Positions 1-8,324 of a stretch of 22,361 bases of DNA are shown in pieces. The position numbers and the translations under genes are program-made. Below the pieces are notes generated by a model. It saw only the letters and a program-made list of their open reading frames with translations, did no database searches and was not told where the DNA came from. The stretch's first letter is position 1. Every line of letters begins with the position of its first letter. The stretch covers positions 1 to 22,361 of the forward strand of contig JAOTYV010000044.1 in NCBI GenBank assembly GCA_029861675.1. Reading direction: 5' to 3'. This stretch comes from Alphaproteobacteria bacterium (lineage in GTDB: Bacteria; Pseudomonadota; Alphaproteobacteria; UBA8366).

Positions 1-46
1 GTTGGATCACCGACCACTCAAAATCCGTTAAATCAAATCGTGCCAT
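1..46 (-). CDS. IS5-family transposase, N-terminal fragment (window edge)
   Basis: Reading the minus strand from the ATG at 46-44 gives MARFDLTDFEWSVIQ before the window ends. This is the characteristic opening of IS5/IS427-type DDE transposases, where the L/TDxxW-like segment starts the N-terminal DUF4096-type domain. A purine-rich ribosome binding site (AGAGGAG) lies about seven bases upstream. The catalytic DDE residues would be outside the window, so it cannot be said whether the transposase is intact. The family call rests on the recognisable first 15 residues only. Confidence 0.8.
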   Translation of the reverse strand, partial: MARFDLTDFEWSVIQ

Positions 47-119
47 TGCCAAACTCCTCTCACGAGGAATTTGAATCACAATTCTGTCCGTTTGGGAATC
101 ACGTTAATGAGTATGTGAC
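1..119 (-). mobile_element. End of an IS5-family (IS427-like) insertion sequence, cut by the window edge
   Basis: The start of an IS5-type transposase reads leftward out of the window from base 46. The 73 bases between it and the CTAG at 120-123 look like the untranslated end of the element. The heptamer GAATCAC occurs at 73-79 and 96-102. The end is placed at 119 because the sequence from 120 onward matches a second genomic copy of a repeat (13200-13306), while bases before 120 do not. CTAG fits the YTAR-type target used by parts of the IS5 family. The terminal inverted repeat cannot be confirmed because the other end lies outside the window. Confidence 0.75.
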
Positions 120-226
120 CTAGAGCAAATCCCGAGCGAACCGAAACGGTTCGCGACGACGTATTTGCGTGAAAACAAAGAAATAGACCATTTCATTTGG
201 TTCAATTTAAACAAGAAATGGTCTGG
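120..226. repeat. CTAG-bounded structured mini-repeat, copy 1
   Basis: This 107-bp segment aligns without gaps to 13200-13306, with 11 mismatches (about 90% identity). Similarity stops at both ends. It starts with CTAG (120-123) and ends with CTGG (223-226), where copy 2 has CTAG. Inside are a perfect 8-bp hairpin, GCGAACCG (136-143) with CGGTTCGC (147-154) around an AAA loop, and outer arms GCAAAT (125-130) and ATTTGC (163-168). A perfect 10-bp pair AGACCATTTC (185-194) and GAAATGGTCT (215-224) follows. Its right part is AT-rich compared with the surroundings. It contains no gene. It may be a MITE or REP-like element. It lies between the IS end and the 3' end of tldD. Confidence 0.85.
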
Positions 227-270
227 ACCACGCGCCGGCGGCGCGGGCATCAAATCATTGCCCGCGGCGA

Positions 271-1704
271 TTATGCCGCGGTGCCGCCGACCGTCAGCCC
301 GTCGATCCGCATGGTCGGTTGGCCGACGCCGACCGGCACCGATTGGCCGTCCTTGCCGCAGGTGCCGACCCCATCATCGAGCTTGGTGTCGTTGCCGACC
401 ATCGAAACCCGCGTCAGCACGTCCGGCCCGTTGCCGATCAACGTCGCGCCCTTGACCGGCGCGCCGAGCTTACCCTTGTCGATGCGATAGGCCTCGGTGC
501 AGGTAAAGACGAATTTACCGCTGGTGATGTCGACCTGACCGCCGCCGAAATTGACCGCGTAGATGCCGTCGTCGACCGAGGCGAGGATCTCGTCGGGCGA
601 TTTGTCGCCATCCAGCATGTAGGTGTTGGTCATCCGCGGCATCGGCGCATGGGCGTAGGATTCGCGCCGCCCATTGCCGGTCGCGTCCATTCCCATCAGC
701 CGTGCGTTGAGCCGGTCCTGGATATAGCCCACCAGAATGCCGTCCTTGATCAGGGTGGTCGAACTCGCCGTGGTGCCTTCGTCGTCGACGGTGATCGATC
801 CGCGCCGGTCGCGCAGGGTGCCGTCATCCACCACGGTGACGCCCGGGGCCGCAATGCGCTGGCCCATCAGCCCGGCAAAGGCGGACGTTTTCTTGCGGTT
901 GAAATCGCCTTCGAGACCGTGCCCGATCGCTTCGTGCAGCAGGACACCGGGCCACCCCGGACCGAGAACGACCTGCATTTCGCCGGCCGGCGCCGGCGTC
1001 GAATCGAGATTGACCACTGCCTGGCGCAACGCCTCATCCACCTGTGCCTGCCAGTGAGCGGGATCGAAATAGGCCTGGAATCCGGTGCGGCCGCCGGTGC
1101 CGTGGCTGCCCGTCTCCATGCGGTCGCCGTCGGCGGTGACCACCGCGACGTTCAGGCGGACCAGCGGGCGGATGTCGGCGACCCGGTAGCCATCGGGGCG
1201 GATAATTTGGACCGCCTGCCATTCGCCGCTCAGCGACGCCATGACCTGCCGGATGCGGGGGTCCTTGCCACGCGCATAGGCGTCGATATCGGTGAGCAGC
1301 TTGACCTTTTCCTCGAACGGGACCTCGCCGAGCGGATTGGTGTCGGAATACAGACCGCGATTGGTGGGGGCGGGCGAATCGGCCAGGACGCCGCCGTGGC
1401 CGCTGTGAACCGCGCGCACGGTCGTTGCCGCGCGGCGTAGCGCCGCCTCGGACATTTCCGAAGAATGGGCATATCCGGTTGCTTCGCCCGATACTGCCCG
1501 CAGGCCGAAGCCCTGGGAGGTGTCGAAGCTGGCGCTGCGAACCCGGCCGTCGTCGAAGGAAATGCCTTCGGACTGGCGGTATTCGAGGAAAAGTTCGCCG
1601 TCCTCCGCGCCCGAGAGGGCGTCGCCCAGGATTGTCTCGACTTTCGTCCGGTCCAGACCGGCGCGGTTGAAGAACAGATCGTCGGTAATGGTGAGGTTCG
1701 TCAT
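271..1704 (-). CDS. tldD: TldD metalloprotease subunit
   Basis: This 477-residue protein is the TldD half of the TldD/TldE (PmbA) zinc metalloprotease, which in characterised systems trims modified peptides such as microcin B17 and degrades unfolded or antitoxin-type peptides in the cytosol. The zinc motif HExxxH is seen as HEAIGH with H257, E258 and H262. The family-typical C-terminus is present, with C449 in TCGKDGQSVPVG followed by a VGG ending. Length matches the usual 475-485 residues. The frame stays open upstream to 1782, but those extra 26 residues are rich in Pro and Cys and unlike the family. The start is therefore taken at the ATG at 1704, giving MTNLTITDDLFF. A weak GGGA lies about 12 bases ahead. 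The gene stands alone, divergent from the oxidase operon. Its PmbA partner is not in the window. Confidence 0.95.
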   Translation of the reverse strand: MTNLTITDDLFFNRAGLDRTKVETILGDALSGAEDGELFLEYRQSEGISFDDGRVRSASFDTSQGFGLRAVSGEATGYAHSSEMSEAALRRAATTVRAVHSGHGGVLADSPAPTNRGLYSDTNPLGEVPFEEKVKLLTDIDAYARGKDPRIRQVMASLSGEWQAVQIIRPDGYRVADIRPLVRLNVAVVTADGDRMETGSHGTGGRTGFQAYFDPAHWQAQVDEALRQAVVNLDSTPAPAGEMQVVLGPGWPGVLLHEAIGHGLEGDFNRKKTSAFAGLMGQRIAAPGVTVVDDGTLRDRRGSITVDDEGTTASSTTLIKDGILVGYIQDRLNARLMGMDATGNGRRESYAHAPMPRMTNTYMLDGDKSPDEILASVDDGIYAVNFGGGQVDITSGKFVFTCTEAYRIDKGKLGAPVKGATLIGNGPDVLTRVSMVGNDTKLDDGVGTCGKDGQSVPVGVGQPTMRIDGLTVGGTAA

Positions 1705-1781
1705 GACGGCTTTTCCCGGACAAGTGCAGATTGATGCGGTCGGCGCCGGATAGAATACCCGAATTCCCGGCCGCGTGGGCA

Positions 1782-1808
1782 TTTATACCGGCTGCCGGGA
1801 AAGCGCAA
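1782..1808 (-). promoter_or_regulatory. Candidate sigma70-like promoter for tldD
   Basis: On the minus strand TTGCGC (1808-1803) and TATAAA (1787-1782) are separated by 15 bases, shorter than the ideal 17. Transcription would start near 1775 and leave a leader of about 70 nt before the tldD ATG. It is judged by eye only, and the spacing is a weakness. Confidence 0.3.
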
Positions 1809-1898
1809 TTTTCCATAGCCGATTGCCTATGTTAGCTATGCAGGGTGGTGCGTCGTTCCAAGGGGGGTTCGTCCGGGTCGGGGCGGCGGTCGAATTTT

Positions 1899-1913
1899 GC
1901 GACATAGTGTCGC
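1899..1913 (+). promoter_or_regulatory. Palindromic RegA/PrrA/RegR-like box upstream of coxB
   Basis: GCGACATAGTGTCGC is a perfect inverted repeat, GCGACA and TGTCGC around TAG. It fits the published RegR box GNG(A/G)C(A/G)TTNNGNCGC at every fixed position except one (A instead of T at position 8). RegB/RegA-type two-component systems (PrrBA, ActSR, RegSR) control respiratory genes by redox state in alphaproteobacteria. The centre lies about 37-43 bases upstream of a candidate -10 at 1943, roughly -50 from the implied start. That suits an activator. No regulator gene is in the window, so the assignment is inference. Confidence 0.4.
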
Positions 1914-1940
1914 TGGCCGTGTCTGCCTGCAACCGCCGAT

Positions 1941-1950
1941 GCTATACATG
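1941..1950 (+). promoter_or_regulatory. Candidate extended -10 for the cox operon
   Basis: The stretch TGCTATACAT within these bases resembles an extended -10 (TGnTATAAT) and lies about 110 bases before the coxB start. The -35 position (near 1920, TGTCTG) is poor, which would fit a promoter needing an activator such as one bound at the palindrome at 1899-1913. The rest of the 1705-2060 gap shows no other gene. A short GCCGG/CCGGC inverted repeat sits at about 2022-2038, near the ribosome binding site. Confidence 0.35.
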
Positions 1951-2060
1951 CGGCGGCTTTAGCCTAGGGGTGGATTCTTCGGATATTCCAAGAGATAGTC
2001 CAGGGCCGATGCGTTGACCCGCCGGCGGTTATCCGGCGACATATACGGGGGAATTTTGGC

Positions 2061-2915
2061 GTGAGAAGTCGATTGGCCGCGCTCGCGGCTTTTGCGATGT
2101 TTTTGTTCAGCGGCGCGGCTTTCGCGGCGGGTCCGCGGAATTGGCAGCTTGGCCTGCCGGAGCCCGTTTCGCCGACGGCAAAATTCATTGATCCGTTCCA
2201 CGATTGGCTGGTCGTGATGTGCACGGTGATTTCGGTGTTCGTGCTGCTGTTGCTGCTCTGGGTAGCCTTCCGGTTCAGTGAGAAACGCAACCCGACGCCG
2301 TCCACGAGAACTCATAATTCGGTGCTGGAAGTCGTTTGGACGGTATTGCCAATTCTTATCCTTCTGGTTATCGCGGTACCGTCGTTCAAATTGCTCTATC
2401 TGGCCGACCGTACGCCGGACCCGGATATGACGCTCAAGATTATTGGCAATCAGTGGTACTGGAGCTACGAGTATCCGGACCACGGCAATTTTACCTTCGA
2501 CGCCAATCTGGTGCCCGAAGCGGATCTGAAGCCCGGCCAGAAACGGCTCATGGATACGGATAATCCGGTGGTGCTGCCGGTCGGCAAGAAAGTCCGTCTG
2601 TTAATGACGGCGACGGACGTGCTGCATGGCTGGTCGATTTCGCAGTTTGGCGTTCGGCTTGATACGGTGCCGGGACAGACCAATGAGACCTGGGTTCAAA
2701 TCGACAAGCCGGGAACGTATTACGGCTTCTGCTCGGAGCTGTGCGGCGCCGGTCACGCCTATATGCCGATCATGGTCAAGGCGGTGTCGCCGGCAGAATT
2801 CGACGCCTGGGTTGCGCAGGCGAAAACGAAGTTTGCCCGGGTCGATGAGCCCGCGCCACAAACGGATTCACCGCCGCGCGCGGTCAAAGTGGCGAAAAGC
2901 AAACCGGCTAACTAA
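2061..2915 (+). CDS. ctaC: Cytochrome c oxidase subunit II (CuA subunit)
   Basis: This 284-residue subunit accepts electrons from cytochrome c through its CuA centre on the periplasmic side of the membrane. A signal peptide (about residues 1-22, ending AFA) is followed by two membrane helices near residues 50-70 and 88-115, then a cupredoxin domain. The CuA ligands are visible: H189, C224, E226, C228, H232 and M235 in CSELCGAGHAYM. The aromatic electron-entry patch (QWYWSYEYP) is present. Translation starts at a GTG preceded by GGGGGA; this start gives the complete signal peptide. No heme c motif follows the CuA domain, so it is a plain aa3-type subunit. The charged tail after about residue 255 is poorly conserved. 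It is the first gene of the oxidase cluster, 21 nt ahead of ctaD. Confidence 0.97.
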   Translation: MRSRLAALAAFAMFLFSGAAFAAGPRNWQLGLPEPVSPTAKFIDPFHDWLVVMCTVISVFVLLLLLWVAFRFSEKRNPTPSTRTHNSVLEVVWTVLPILILLVIAVPSFKLLYLADRTPDPDMTLKIIGNQWYWSYEYPDHGNFTFDANLVPEADLKPGQKRLMDTDNPVVLPVGKKVRLLMTATDVLHGWSISQFGVRLDTVPGQTNETWVQIDKPGTYYGFCSELCGAGHAYMPIMVKAVSPAEFDAWVAQAKTKFARVDEPAPQTDSPPRAVKVAKSKPAN

Positions 2916-4550
<1,635 letters not shown>

Positions 4551-4580
4551 CCCGCCCAGCAGCCGATACGGAGCGAAACC

Positions 4581-5498
4581 GTGGCTGAAACCGCCTACCG
4601 AATGAACCTGGAAGCCGCCGACGCGGCGACGCCCGCCGGTGAGCTTCGCGACTATGTTGCGCTGCTCAAGCCGCGGGTGATGTCGCTGGTGGTGTTCACC
4701 GGTTTCGCGGGGCTGCTTGCCGCGCCCGGCGATTTGCATTGGCTGCTGGCCGCGGTTGCCGTGTTGTGCATCGCCGTGGGCGCGGGTGCGTCCGGTGCGA
4801 TCAACATGTGGTACGACCGCGATATCGACGCCTTGATGGAGCGAACCCGCGACCGGCCGATCCCCAAGGGGCGCATTAATCCGTCGGATGCGCTGACCTT
4901 TGGCGTGGTGCTTGCCGGCGGCTCGGTGTTTTTTATGGGGCTGGCGGTCAGCTACGCGGCGGCGGCGCTGCTGGCGGTGACCATCCTGTTCTATGTCTTC
5001 GTCTACACCATGTGGCTCAAGCGCAGCACGCCGCAGAATATCGTGATCGGCGGGGCTGCCGGCGCGTTTCCGCCGATGATCGGCTGGGCCGCGGTGACCG
5101 GCGGCGTCAGCATCGAATCGGTGGTGCTCTTTCTTCTGATCTTCATCTGGACGCCGCCGCATTTCTGGGCGCTGGCCCTGTATCGCTGCGGCGACTATGC
5201 CGCTGCCGGGGTGCCGATGCTGCCGGTCGTCGCCGGCAAGCGTGAGACCAAGCGGCAAATGCTGATCTACACGCTGCTGCTCTGGCCGGTCGGTGTGGCC
5301 CCGGCCCTGCTCGGCTTCGCGGGCTGGATCTACGGCGCGGCCGCGACCGTGCTTGGGCTGATTTTCGTGGCCGCGGCGGTGGCCGTCTGGCGTGACGAAA
5401 GCGACCGGAGCGCGAAGCGGATGTTCGGGTATTCCATTTTCTACCTGTTCGCGCTGTTCGGATTGCTGATCGCCGACCGCGTGCCGGGTGCTTTGTAG
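4581..5498 (+). CDS. ctaB: Protoheme IX farnesyltransferase (heme O synthase)
   Basis: This 305-residue UbiA-family membrane prenyltransferase transfers a farnesyl group to protoheme to make heme O, the precursor of heme A. The first allylic-diphosphate motif NxxxDxxxD is N75, D79, D83 in NMWYDRDID, followed by [14 protein letters not shown]. The second conserved loop is [15 protein letters not shown] with [10 protein letters not shown] after it. Several hydrophobic helices fill the rest, as expected for about nine membrane spans. It starts at GTG with GGAG ten bases upstream, 30 nt after ctaD. The next enzyme, heme A synthase (ctaA), is not in the window, so heme A formation depends on a gene elsewhere. 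Confidence 0.97.
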   Translation: MAETAYRMNLEAADAATPAGELRDYVALLKPRVMSLVVFTGFAGLLAAPGDLHWLLAAVAVLCIAVGAGASGAINMWYDRDIDALMERTRDRPIPKGRINPSDALTFGVVLAGGSVFFMGLAVSYAAAALLAVTILFYVFVYTMWLKRSTPQNIVIGGAAGAFPPMIGWAAVTGGVSIESVVLFLLIFIWTPPHFWALALYRCGDYAAAGVPMLPVVAGKRETKRQMLIYTLLLWPVGVAPALLGFAGWIYGAAATVLGLIFVAAAVAVWRDESDRSAKRMFGYSIFYLFALFGLLIADRVPGAL

Positions 5499-5508
5499 GG
5501 CTGATGCG

Positions 5509-5673
5509 ATGACGGGTATGACCATGACAAAAGATACCGACAAGTCGGGACGCCCCTTTCGGAGCGAGGTGCATCGCCGGCAGCGGGTCAAGAACTGGGC
5601 GATTTTGGCGGTACTGGTGACTTTCGTCGTGCTGGTGTATTTCGTCGCCATCGTCCGCATGGGCGGAGGCTGA
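5509..5673 (+). CDS. CoxF-like small single-span membrane protein
   Basis: This is a 54-residue protein with a basic N-terminal half (SEVHRRQRVKN) and a single membrane helix (about residues 29-49, WAILAVLVTFVVLVYFVAIV) ending in MGGG. Small proteins of this shape between ctaB and ctaG in alphaproteobacterial oxidase clusters are often annotated CoxF; their role is not well established. Three in-frame ATGs (5509, 5518, 5524) are possible. The first is used because AGGG lies about nine bases upstream, but the true start is uncertain. The gene begins 10 nt after ctaB and stops only 4 nt before the proposed ctaG start, suggesting coupled translation. Its position implies a part in oxidase assembly. 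Confidence 0.75.
   Translation: MTGMTMTKDTDKSGRPFRSEVHRRQRVKNWAILAVLVTFVVLVYFVAIVRMGGG
5665..5669 (+). promoter_or_regulatory. Ribosome binding site supporting a CTG start of ctaG
   Basis: GGAGG lies inside the last codons of the CoxF-like gene, eight bases before the CTG at 5678-5680. No ATG, GTG or TTG stands at that spacing in the ctaG frame. The next in-frame TTG/ATG (5711/5714) has no comparable site. Confidence 0.6.
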
Positions 5674-5677
5674 TCCC

Positions 5678-6268
5678 CTGACCGGCCCGCAAAATCATAA
5701 GAACCGGCGTTTGATGATCGGGCTTTTTACCGTCGTCATCGGCATGGTCGGCCTGTCCTATGCGTCGGTGCCGCTATACCAGCTGTTCTGTCAGGTAACG
5801 GGATACGGCGGCACGACGCAGGTCGCCGATCGCCGGAACTCAACCGTGACGGATCGGGTCATCAAAATACGGTTCGATTCCTCGACCAACGGCCTGCCCT
5901 GGGCGTTTCAGCCGGCACGGCGGGAAATCAGCGTTCGCGTCGGCGAAAACACCATGGCGTATTACCGGGTGAAAAACCTGTCGGACGAAGCCGTGACCGG
6001 TACCGCCACCTTCAACGTGACGCCGCTCAAGGCGGGCCGGTATTTCAGCAAGGTGGAATGTTTCTGCTTTACCGAACAGCGGCTCGAAGCCGGGGTCCAG
6101 GTCGATATGCCGGTGCTGTTTTTCGTCGATCCGGCGATCGAGAACGATCCGAATCTACGCGATCTTAAGACGATTACACTATCCTACACCTTCTTCCCGG
6201 TGGAGGAGCCGGCGCCGCGCAAGGTGAGCCGGGCGACAAATCGGAATAGGCGTGGCGACCTGAATTAG
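5678..6268 (+). CDS. ctaG: Cytochrome c oxidase assembly protein CtaG (CuB chaperone)
   Basis: CtaG (the bacterial Cox11 homologue) inserts copper into the CuB site of subunit I. It has one N-terminal membrane helix (about residues 13-32) and a periplasmic immunoglobulin-like domain. Copper-binding cysteines are seen as C128 and C130 in ECFCFTEQ, plus C38 in LFCQVTGYGGTTQ just after the helix; the family motif MPVLFFVDP follows. The frame is open through the N-terminus. A start at CTG 5678 yields a basic leader GPQNHKNRRL before the helix, typical of CtaG proteins, and has GGAGG eight bases upstream. A TTG (5711) or ATG (5714) start would place the helix at the first residue. With CTG the protein has 196 residues. 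It is nearly contiguous with the CoxF-like gene. Confidence 0.94.
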   Translation: MTGPQNHKNRRLMIGLFTVVIGMVGLSYASVPLYQLFCQVTGYGGTTQVADRRNSTVTDRVIKIRFDSSTNGLPWAFQPARREISVRVGENTMAYYRVKNLSDEAVTGTATFNVTPLKAGRYFSKVECFCFTEQRLEAGVQVDMPVLFFVDPAIENDPNLRDLKTITLSYTFFPVEEPAPRKVSRATNRNRRGDLN

Positions 6269-6277
6269 CTGGACCAG

Positions 6278-6293
6278 CCGGCGGCGACGCCGG
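6278..6293 (+). other. Intercistronic GNRA-loop hairpin between ctaG and ctaE
   Basis: CCGGCG, GCGA, CGCCGG forms a perfect 6-bp GC stem closed by a GCGA (GNRA-class) tetraloop in the mRNA, 25 bases before the ctaE ATG and just ahead of its GGGGA ribosome binding site. There is no U-tract after it, so it is not a classical terminator. It could stabilise the ctaE transcript or set subunit ratios; this is inference. Confidence 0.45.
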
Positions 6294-6317
6294 TGAAGAT
6301 CAATGGGGACGTAAAGA

Positions 6318-7157
6318 ATGAGTGCTGATGCCCATCACGACGAAGTCAAGCATGACTATCATTTGGTGGACCCGAGTCCGTGGCCCTTGCTGGGCGCGTT
6401 CGCGGCGTTTGTCCTGACCTTCGGCACCGTGCTTTTTATGCACCCGGGTTTTTTCGGCGGTGCGGGCGAGGCAACGATCAAGGGGATGGGCGCCTGGATA
6501 TTGCTTCCGGGCGTGTTCCTCCTGCTCCTGACCATGTGGCTGTGGTGGCGCGACATCATCGATGAAGCCACCTTCCGGGGCGATCACACGCCGGTGGTGC
6601 AACTGGGCATGCGTTACGGCATGGTTCTGTTCATCGCGTCGGAAGTGATGTTTTTCGTCGCCTTCTTCTGGGCCTTCTTCAATTCGAGCCTGGCGCCGAA
6701 GCTGGCGCCGTACGTATGGCCGCCCGTAGGCGTGGTGCCGCTGCCGGCGTTCGAAATTCCGGCCATGAATACGATGATCCTGTTGCTGTCCGGCTGCACG
6801 GTGACCTGGGCGCATCATGCGCTGCGCGAAGGCAACCGCCGCGCCATGCTGAACGGGCTCGCGCTGACGATCGTTCTCGGCATCGCATTCACCTCGCTGC
6901 AGGCCTATGAATACATCCATGCGTCGTTCAAATTCGCCGACGGCATCTATTCCTCGACTTTCTACATGGCGACCGGCTTCCATGGCTTCCATGTCCTCGT
7001 CGGGACGACATTTCTGATCGTCTGTTTCTTCCGGGCGAAAAAAGGTCACTTCAAGCAGGACCATCATTTCGGTTTCGAAGCGGCCGCCTGGTATTGGCAT
7101 TTCGTCGACGTGGTCTGGCTGTTCCTGTTCTGCTGCATTTATCTGTGGGGCTCCTGA
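6318..7157 (+). CDS. ctaE: Cytochrome c oxidase subunit III
   Basis: This 279-residue integral membrane protein is the third core subunit. It stabilises the catalytic core and helps keep the proton-uptake D channel working. Seven hydrophobic helices can be read. The family signature is seen in the segment [16 protein letters not shown], with its conserved Glu, and in [16 protein letters not shown] near the C-terminus; the ending [13 protein letters not shown] is also typical. The N-terminus [22 protein letters not shown] is a standard alphaproteobacterial opening. The ATG is preceded by GGGGACG at a good distance, much like the ctaD leader. Its separation from ctaCD by ctaB and ctaG is the usual alphaproteobacterial order. 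Confidence 0.97.
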   Translation: MSADAHHDEVKHDYHLVDPSPWPLLGAFAAFVLTFGTVLFMHPGFFGGAGEATIKGMGAWILLPGVFLLLLTMWLWWRDIIDEATFRGDHTPVVQLGMRYGMVLFIASEVMFFVAFFWAFFNSSLAPKLAPYVWPPVGVVPLPAFEIPAMNTMILLLSGCTVTWAHHALREGNRRAMLNGLALTIVLGIAFTSLQAYEYIHASFKFADGIYSSTFYMATGFHGFHVLVGTTFLIVCFFRAKKGHFKQDHHFGFEAAAWYWHFVDVVWLFLFCCIYLWGS

Positions 7158-7182
7158 CCGCGCGAAAGGTTAGGGCGGAACC

Positions 7183-7566
7183 ATGAGCAAGCATCAACAG
7201 GTTTCGCCCTTCATCGCCGGAGTTAAATGCCGGTGTCCCCGGTGCGGCGACGGCGTTCTCTTCGAAGGCTTCCTGACGGTCCGCCTGGTGTGTGCCGCAT
7301 GCGGTCTTAACCTCGCCGCAGCCGACAGCGGCGATGGTCCCGCCGTGTTCATCATGTTTATCGTCGGACCGGTTGTGACCGGCCTCGCGCTTTGGGTCGA
7401 GGTCGCCTTCTCGCCACCCTACTGGCTGCATCTGGTACTCTGGATTCCGGCGGTACTCGGCGGGTCCCTGGCGCTGCTGCGGCCCTTCAAGGCGACGCTG
7501 ATCGCCCTGCAGTACCGGCATCGGGCGAGCGACAGCGGCAAACACGATTTCGACGATCAGGAGTAG
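7183..7566 (+). CDS. DUF983 zinc-ribbon membrane protein
   Basis: This 127-residue protein has an N-terminal zinc ribbon with two CxxC pairs (CRCPRCGDG at about residues 13-21 and CAACG at about 37-41). Two hydrophobic segments follow (about residues 55-78 and 80-105). This is the DUF983 family, which is regularly found beside subunit III and SURF1 in alphaproteobacterial oxidase clusters. Its biochemical role is not known to me; the position suggests oxidase biogenesis. The ATG has AGGGCGG upstream, and the gene sits 25 nt after ctaE and 11 nt before the SURF1 start. An upstream frame overlapping its 3' half and running into SURF1 is a reading-frame extension, not a separate protein. Confidence 0.88.
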   Translation: MSKHQQVSPFIAGVKCRCPRCGDGVLFEGFLTVRLVCAACGLNLAAADSGDGPAVFIMFIVGPVVTGLALWVEVAFSPPYWLHLVLWIPAVLGGSLALLRPFKATLIALQYRHRASDSGKHDFDDQE

Positions 7567-7577
7567 CGGTACCCGCA

Positions 7578-8291
7578 ATGACAATTCGTCCCACATTCTG
7601 GCCAACGGTTTTCACGGTACCGGCGCTGATCGTGCTGGTCGCGCTCGGTTTCTGGCAGCTGCAGCGTCTCCACTGGAAAGAAGACCTGATCACCAAGCTG
7701 CACGATCGGGCGACGGCCGAGGCGGTGGACCTGCCCGCGGGAGCCTTGAGCGCGCCCGATGAATGGCAGTTCCGCCGGGTACGGGTTTCGGGTGTTTTCG
7801 CCCATGACAAGGAAACCCATGTGCTGAACCGGTCGCTTAGGGGAAATCCGGGCGTTCATGTCATGACGCCGCTGGTGCGCAGCGACGGCGGCGGGGCGGT
7901 TCTCGTCGATCGCGGCTGGGTGCCGTTCAAACGCCGCGATCCGAAAGATCGGGCCGCGGGTCAGATCGGCGGCACGGTGGTGGTAGAAGGAATTCTGCGG
8001 CTGGAGGCCGGCCAGGGCCGGTTCGTGCCGGATAACGAGCCGGCGAAGAATGCCTGGTTCTTTGTCGACACAAAGGCGGTTGCGTCGCATACCGGCGTCG
8101 GCCTGGAACCCGGATACTATATCGTGAGCGGCGACGACGCGGTGGCCGGCGGTTTTCCGATCGGCCGGCAATGGCGGCTCGATATTCGCAACGATCACCT
8201 GCAATACGCCATTACCTGGTTCAGCCTCGCCATTGCGCTGCTGGTCATATACCTGCTGTATATGCGCGGGCTGCGCCGGACGGCAAAATGA
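7578..8291 (+). CDS. SURF1 family oxidase assembly protein
   Basis: SURF1 (Shy1) helps insert heme a into subunit I of cytochrome c oxidase. The 237-residue protein has the family layout of two membrane helices flanking a periplasmic domain: the N-terminal one at about residues 8-24 before GFWQLQRLHWKEDLI, the C-terminal one at about 210-230. The loop contains the typical VLVDRGWVPF. RNDHLQYAITWFSLA precedes the second helix and is a strong SURF1 signature. The ATG at 7578 is chosen because MTIRPTFWPTV is the normal SURF1 beginning. The frame remains open upstream to 7392, but only in the shadow of the DUF983 gene. The GGAG is about 15 bases away, so translation may rely on coupling. Confidence 0.94.
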   Translation: MTIRPTFWPTVFTVPALIVLVALGFWQLQRLHWKEDLITKLHDRATAEAVDLPAGALSAPDEWQFRRVRVSGVFAHDKETHVLNRSLRGNPGVHVMTPLVRSDGGGAVLVDRGWVPFKRRDPKDRAAGQIGGTVVVEGILRLEAGQGRFVPDNEPAKNAWFFVDTKAVASHTGVGLEPGYYIVSGDDAVAGGFPIGRQWRLDIRNDHLQYAITWFSLAIALLVIYLLYMRGLRRTAK

Positions 8292-8324
8292 GGCGCGGCC
8301 GGCGCGTGCAATCGGGATGCGAAC

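Noticed and set aside
120..226. Repeat copy 1 as a CRISPR or tRNA-related element
   Set aside because: There is no regular repeat-spacer series. The sequence has no cloverleaf or T-loop consensus, and the only other copy is 13 kb away.
319..1440. Open frame of 373 codons on the plus strand opposite tldD
   Set aside because: TldD on the minus strand carries HEAIGH and the conserved C-terminus. The plus frame has no recognisable motif.
2022..2038. GCCGG/CCGGC inverted repeat just before coxB as an attenuator
   Set aside because: The stem is only five base pairs with a 7-nt loop in GC-rich DNA, so chance occurrence is likely.
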